Shown here piece by piece: positions 60,781-64,000 of a DNA stretch of 64,000 bases. Below the pieces are notes generated by a model. It worked only from the letters and a program-made list of their open reading frames with translations, had not been told where the DNA came from and searched no databases. The number at the start of each line of letters is the position of its first letter. Position 1 is the first letter of the stretch. Position numbers and translations under genes: made by a program. The stretch lies in the NCBI GenBank assembly GCA_903632075.3, contig CAHIKZ030003464.1, positions 1,677,501 through 1,741,500 of the forward strand, written 5' to 3'. This DNA comes from Acanthosepion pharaonis. Lineage: Eukaryota > Mollusca > Cephalopoda > Sepiida > Sepiidae.

Positions 60781-60932
60781 CATCATCTGACAATCGATCA
60801 CGCAAGTTAACCTTTCCAGATAGGATAAAACGTGATACATTGATCCCTAAGGAAGATCTTTTAGGAGCTATGACGGATAGGGAATACTGGAGAGGTGTAG
60901 TGAGTTCAATCTCGGCTGAGGTCGCAGGATGA

Positions 60933-60934
60933 TG

Positions 60935-60990
<56 letters not shown>

Positions 60991-61000
60991 GATTATGGTC

Positions 61001-61051
<51 letters not shown>

Positions 61052-61061
61052 GATTAAGTTC

Positions 61062-61095
<34 letters not shown>
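60933..61095. repeat. Right compound (ATCT)n microsatellite
   Basis: Three ATCT blocks with two interruptions, starting directly at the end of the RTE element. Same layout as 57519-57670. Confidence 0.95.
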
Positions 61096-61097
<2 letters not shown>

Positions 61098-61119
61098 AGA
61101 AGCGTGTGTTTTGTTTTGT

Positions 61120-61310
61120 GCGGGGGGTGTTTTGTTATCCCAAAATTTTTAAAGTAGTCCTAGCCAGCAACTTGCTTCTATTGCTCCCTCTCATTACCCT
61201 CCTGACTCGGTGAGAGTGTGTAGCACGCGGTGTGGTGCAGTTGTAGCTCAGTCGTCATGGGAGACTGACACCAAGGAACTAACCATTTTCGGAAATCCGT
61301 GGTTAAATGA
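61120..61310 (+). repeat. Right copy of the 190-bp duplicated flank
   Basis: Direct-orientation partner of 56970-57160, with small indels: 'gttttgttatcccaaaattt', 'agccagcaacttgcttctat', 'ttgtagctcagtcgtcatgg', 'ccattttcggaaatccgtgg'. Confidence 0.75.
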
Positions 61311-61447
61311 CAAAAAAGTAAATAATTAAAAAGGTACCCAGGAGAAAAAAAACAAAAAAAACACTAAGGTGTGAGAACAATAAAAGAACAGACTGTAGGC
61401 AGAAATAAAATTGTCGAGGAAGAAGGTGATCAGAAAACTTTACAGCT

Positions 61448-61750
61448 TGTCTCCCTTACGTCAAGGGCTTGTCGAAAAGATTCGCGTTCCACATGACAGC
61501 ATGACAATATTCAGAAGTACCTCGACCTTACGGAGAAATCTCTGCTAACTTAGATGAGAAAATGACCCTGAACGGCATGTATTCCATCCCTTGCAGTTGT
61601 GGTAAAGAGTAAAATGGTGAAACCAGCTGCTCGCTAAAGGTAAGGCTGGAGAAACATCGAAAAACTGTAGTTAAGTGTGAGACAATGAAATCAGGCATGG
61701 CTGACCCTGTTTAGAGTGGAAAAAGTGGTCATCAACCCCTGTGGAATTAA
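61448..61750 (+). pseudogene. Penelope-like GIY-YIG domain relic
   Basis: A single frame from 61448 gives CLPYVKGLSKR, then GMYSIPCSCGK, GETSCSLKVRLEKHRKTV, SGMADPV and HQPLWN, interrupted by one TGA, one TAA and one TAG. PYV-x-GLS-x-x and [IM]Y-x-I-PC-x-CG-x-x-Y-x-GET-x-x-x-LK-x-RL-x-EH are typical of the linker and GIY-YIG domain of Penelope-like elements and their relatives. The reverse transcriptase part is absent. It lies just past the duplicated flank and is a different lineage from 17107-17300. Confidence 0.7.
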
Positions 61751-62420
61751 ATAGACATTGTTTACTTTTATAATTCGTAAGTATTACGAAAACGTGATAA
61801 TGATTCTTTGGGTAGAAGACATTGAGAAAATAAAGCGAAATAAAACTGAATAAATATCAACGTCTTTGTTTTTCTTGGTTTTATTTACGAAAGATTTATT
61901 TCCCTTTGTTGCAATACATCATTAGATAGATATTATTTCTCCCGTAAACAAACAAATCCAATTTGATCCGATTTTGTTCCATCGCAGCCGCCATTCCTAA
62001 ACTGGAACAAATAGGACGCTTCGACCTTGACCTTTTTATCATTTTCCCTACACACTATGTAATTTAATTTCATTTAGTTTTAGAATTGATCTAATGACGT
62101 TTTAGTTCCTTTTCTGTTACGAACCTAGTCGTACTACACTCCCTAACCATTTCTACACTTTCAGTTTTCGTAGCTTATTTTTCTTTGAGATAGTCAGTAT
62201 TTTGAGAGACCTGTGGTTGTTGTTGGTGTCCCTTAATCTAAGCTGTCGATTTCTCGCCAAATTCGAGGTCTGAGAAGAAACGCAGTAAGAACAGAATTAA
62301 AAAACAAAAAAAAACTGCCTATCGACGAGTTGACGACTCGCATCGCTTCCGAGCAGCTCGTGTCCATTGATCTCGTGTACGTGTGTGACAATGTATCGCC
62401 CCCGTTCTCCATGGACGTCG
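61751..62420. other. Intergenic sequence, nothing recognised
   Basis: Mixed composition with no convincing gene. The 74-codon minus ORF at 62233-62457 shows no known motif and no splice-site support. Confidence 0.5.
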
Positions 62421-62429
62421 CGAAAGGAG

Positions 62430-62501
62430 GAAATCTTGTGAGATGAACGTGATTCATATCAGCATCTGATTGTTACGAATAACGTTCATCTCACAAGATT
62501 T
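62430..62501. repeat. Perfect 20-bp inverted repeat
   Basis: aaatcttgtgagatgaacgt at 62430-62449 and its exact reverse complement at 62482-62501, with a spacer of 32 bp. It could be a foldback end, the edge of an LTR-like element or chance hairpin. No further partner sequence is recognised. Confidence 0.8.
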
Positions 62502-62959
62502 CAGCATCTCATTACTTTCTCTAAGCATTAGCTTAGGGTAAAGATCTGATCGAAAGCGTTTGATTTCGACAGATTTCAACGACAGGTGGGTGGCTGAGGC
62601 AAGTCTGGTTCGTGTGGACGGGGCTCGCCTTGATTTTCTCTTTTAAGTCCCCTGATACAACGGGGCGGTTTCCTGTGAAATCTCCCTTGGTTAGGTTAGC
62701 ATTATTTTGTTTTCCTAATTAATGTGAATAAGGTTTTTTTTTGTTATGATCCATATCGAGTTTCCCAATCTCCCCCGGTTTGTTTTTGTCACCATTTTTA
62801 TCTCGGCTAGGTCAGCCTTTGTTTTTTTTTTCCATTTCGTCATTTATTTTTACCCCCTCCACATTCCATTAGCGAGCGTGCTGCTTGATTCTGTCCTTTG
62901 ACAGAATACAGCGGCCTCTCCTATTATTTTGAAGGGTTGACGGGTCTTACTGACATCCA

Positions 62960-63146
62960 CAGTGTAACCCGGATATAAGAGAGTTGTCGGGACCGGAGAA
63001 GAATTCTCTTATATCCGGGTTTCTCTTATATTCGGGTTTGGTCTATTTTGTTTACATTAACACAGGCTCTAATTTGGGACCAGAGAAAATCTCTCTTATA
63101 TCCGGGTTTCTCTTATATCCGGGTCTCTTATATCCGGGTTTCACTG
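62960..63146. mobile_element. pogo/Tigger-like MITE
   Basis: The ends CAGTGTAACCCGGATATAAG and (reverse complement) CAGTGAAACCCGGATATAAG differ by one base. CAGTGnAACC starts are typical of pogo/Tigger elements. Inside the 187 bp, 'ctcttatatccgggt' repeats about five times, so the right TIR sequence has been multiplied. A TA target duplication is not clean: the right flank is TA and the left is not. Confidence 0.6.
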
Positions 63147-63399
63147 TATTTTGATTTATCTTTGTGTTACATTTTAATTTATTTCTGGGTTATTTTCCCT
63201 CCCCATCATTTCATATATATTTTGGCAAAAAAAAGGGGGTGAATTTTGGACTCTTATCAGATTTTTATCTCAAGGGGTGTTTTTTTTTTGTAGCCGTGAA
63301 TATGCGGTATTTTGGTGTACGCAGGATCGAGAGGTGATGGATAAGTTCTTTTCGTGAATGAGAAAATTGTAATGACTGAATGGGTCGCGAATCTGATTA

Positions 63400-64000
63400 A
63401 CTAGGATAGTTAATGAAGACCAGCCTCCTCTTTTCTCCCCCTGGCCTTGTGCCACAATTCTGTATGTTACGGAATAAATATCTTTACTTCTATTCTTACT
63501 TCTTGGGCATTTTGACTCCCGGCATTCTGTCCCTACTTGCTGCCTCCATGTCGTCCAGACTTGACCTTTCCCGTATACTACAGTTATAATACTACGGGAG
63601 GTTTTGACATCGGACTTGACCAGCAGATATGCAACGCCAGCACCGGACACTGGGTCTGACCAACAACGTCACAACGCCAGCACTACATCGTAACGTCAGT
63701 TTCCCGTTCCTGCTCGGCCCTGACCAGCCACCGTCGCCGATAACGTACCTACTCGACACTGACCAGCTGCCCGTCGCCGATACGTTCCTGCCCGGCACAG
63801 ACCAGACCGATCACACCTCAACTTCCCGTCGATACGCCCAGGCCGACTGTCGACACGATCGGAACGCCCGCACATCAACGTCCCGTCGTCGACGCGACCA
63901 GTCCAACCATCGACGCGACCTGGACAACCACACCTCAATTTCCCGTCATCGACACGTCCAGTCCGATCACCCTTCAATTACTGACCCTAACCCTAACACT
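63400..64000. other. GC-richer end of the window with degenerate CGAC-rich repeats
   Basis: From about 63600 the sequence becomes GC- and CpG-rich, unlike the rest of the window. Loosely repeated phrases such as 'cgtcgatacg', 'cccgtcgtcgacgcgacc' and 'cccgtcatcgacacgtcc' occur, often beside 'cacctcaa(t/c)ttcccgtc'. The minus ORFs (126, 68 and 93 codons) are glycine/arginine-rich by composition. The 'ggaataaatatctttacttc' at 63472 could be a poly(A) signal. It may be the start of a retroelement or a CpG-rich gene 5' end cut by the window edge. It cannot be resolved here. Confidence 0.35.

Larger units (their letters stand above)
57672..60935 (+). mobile_element. RTE-type non-LTR retrotransposon, nearly full length, frameshifted
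   Basis: About 3.26 kb, close to the usual 3.2-3.5 kb of RTE elements, with a very short 3' end 'gcaggatgatgatctatcta' running into (ATCT)n. One ORF, now split, has an APE-type endonuclease (58066-58770) and then a reverse transcriptase (59300-60200) with a thumb region to about 60700. Breaks are visible at about 58340, 59270 and 59285-59950. The window's other LINE families are much shorter. It was probably inserted fairly recently, since many stretches remain open, but it cannot encode a working protein. Clade assignment is from size, domain order and tail. Confidence 0.8.

Noticed and set aside
62430..63560. Complete LTR retrotransposon end
   Set aside because: A TGTTACG-like start and a later AATAAA can be imagined as an LTR, but I find no matching second LTR, primer-binding site or gag/pol sequence in the window.
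63980..64000. Telomere repeat at the end of the window
   Set aside because: Only two 'ccctaa' units are present, which is too few to claim a telomere from this window alone.

Overview
This is a eukaryotic, AT-rich, intron-rich and repeat-rich window, best explained as the genome of a mollusc and probably a coleoid cephalopod. That is an inference from the spliced animal-type gene, the many tRNA-derived SINE heads, the decayed non-LTR retrotransposons and the mariner relics. There is no operon, no Shine-Dalgarno context and no prokaryotic gene density.

One cellular gene can be supported: SEC13, the WD40 beta-propeller shared by the COPII coat, the nuclear-pore Y complex and GATOR2. It is on the + strand from an ATG at 7674 to a TGA at 44980-44982. 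Ten coding exons with GT-AG introns join in frame to 936 nt, or 311 residues plus stop. The ATG stands alone at the end of the first coding exon; only 2.5% of the 37 kb locus is coding.

Region by region: 1-7460 is upstream sequence with a dispersed repeat, a foldback hairpin, a 118-128 bp minisatellite, a retrotransposon 3' end and a YY1-like GCCGCCATTTTGG site at 5413. 7460-44982 is SEC13. Its introns hold a 1.95 kb long-TIR element, a piggyBac-like MITE with TTAA duplications, a hAT MITE with a perfect 8-bp duplication, four mariner relics, a GIY-YIG relic of a Penelope-like element, several SINEs, many LINE tails and a 0.8 kb CTTT-rich tract. 44983-57480 is downstream: a 117-bp minisatellite with an AATAAA in nearly every unit, foldback hairpins, SINE and LINE debris, and a 2.5 kb array of a 55-bp unit. 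57480-61100 is a nearly complete but frameshifted RTE-type retrotransposon between two compound ATCT microsatellites. 61120-64000 holds a duplicated flank, a second GIY-YIG relic, a pogo-like MITE and a GC-rich end.

Most ORFs longer than 60 codons are transposon remnants or read-through of simple repeats. The most unusual large-scale feature is the density of long inverted repeats. Several lie in SEC13 introns, where they would form double-stranded RNA in the pre-mRNA.
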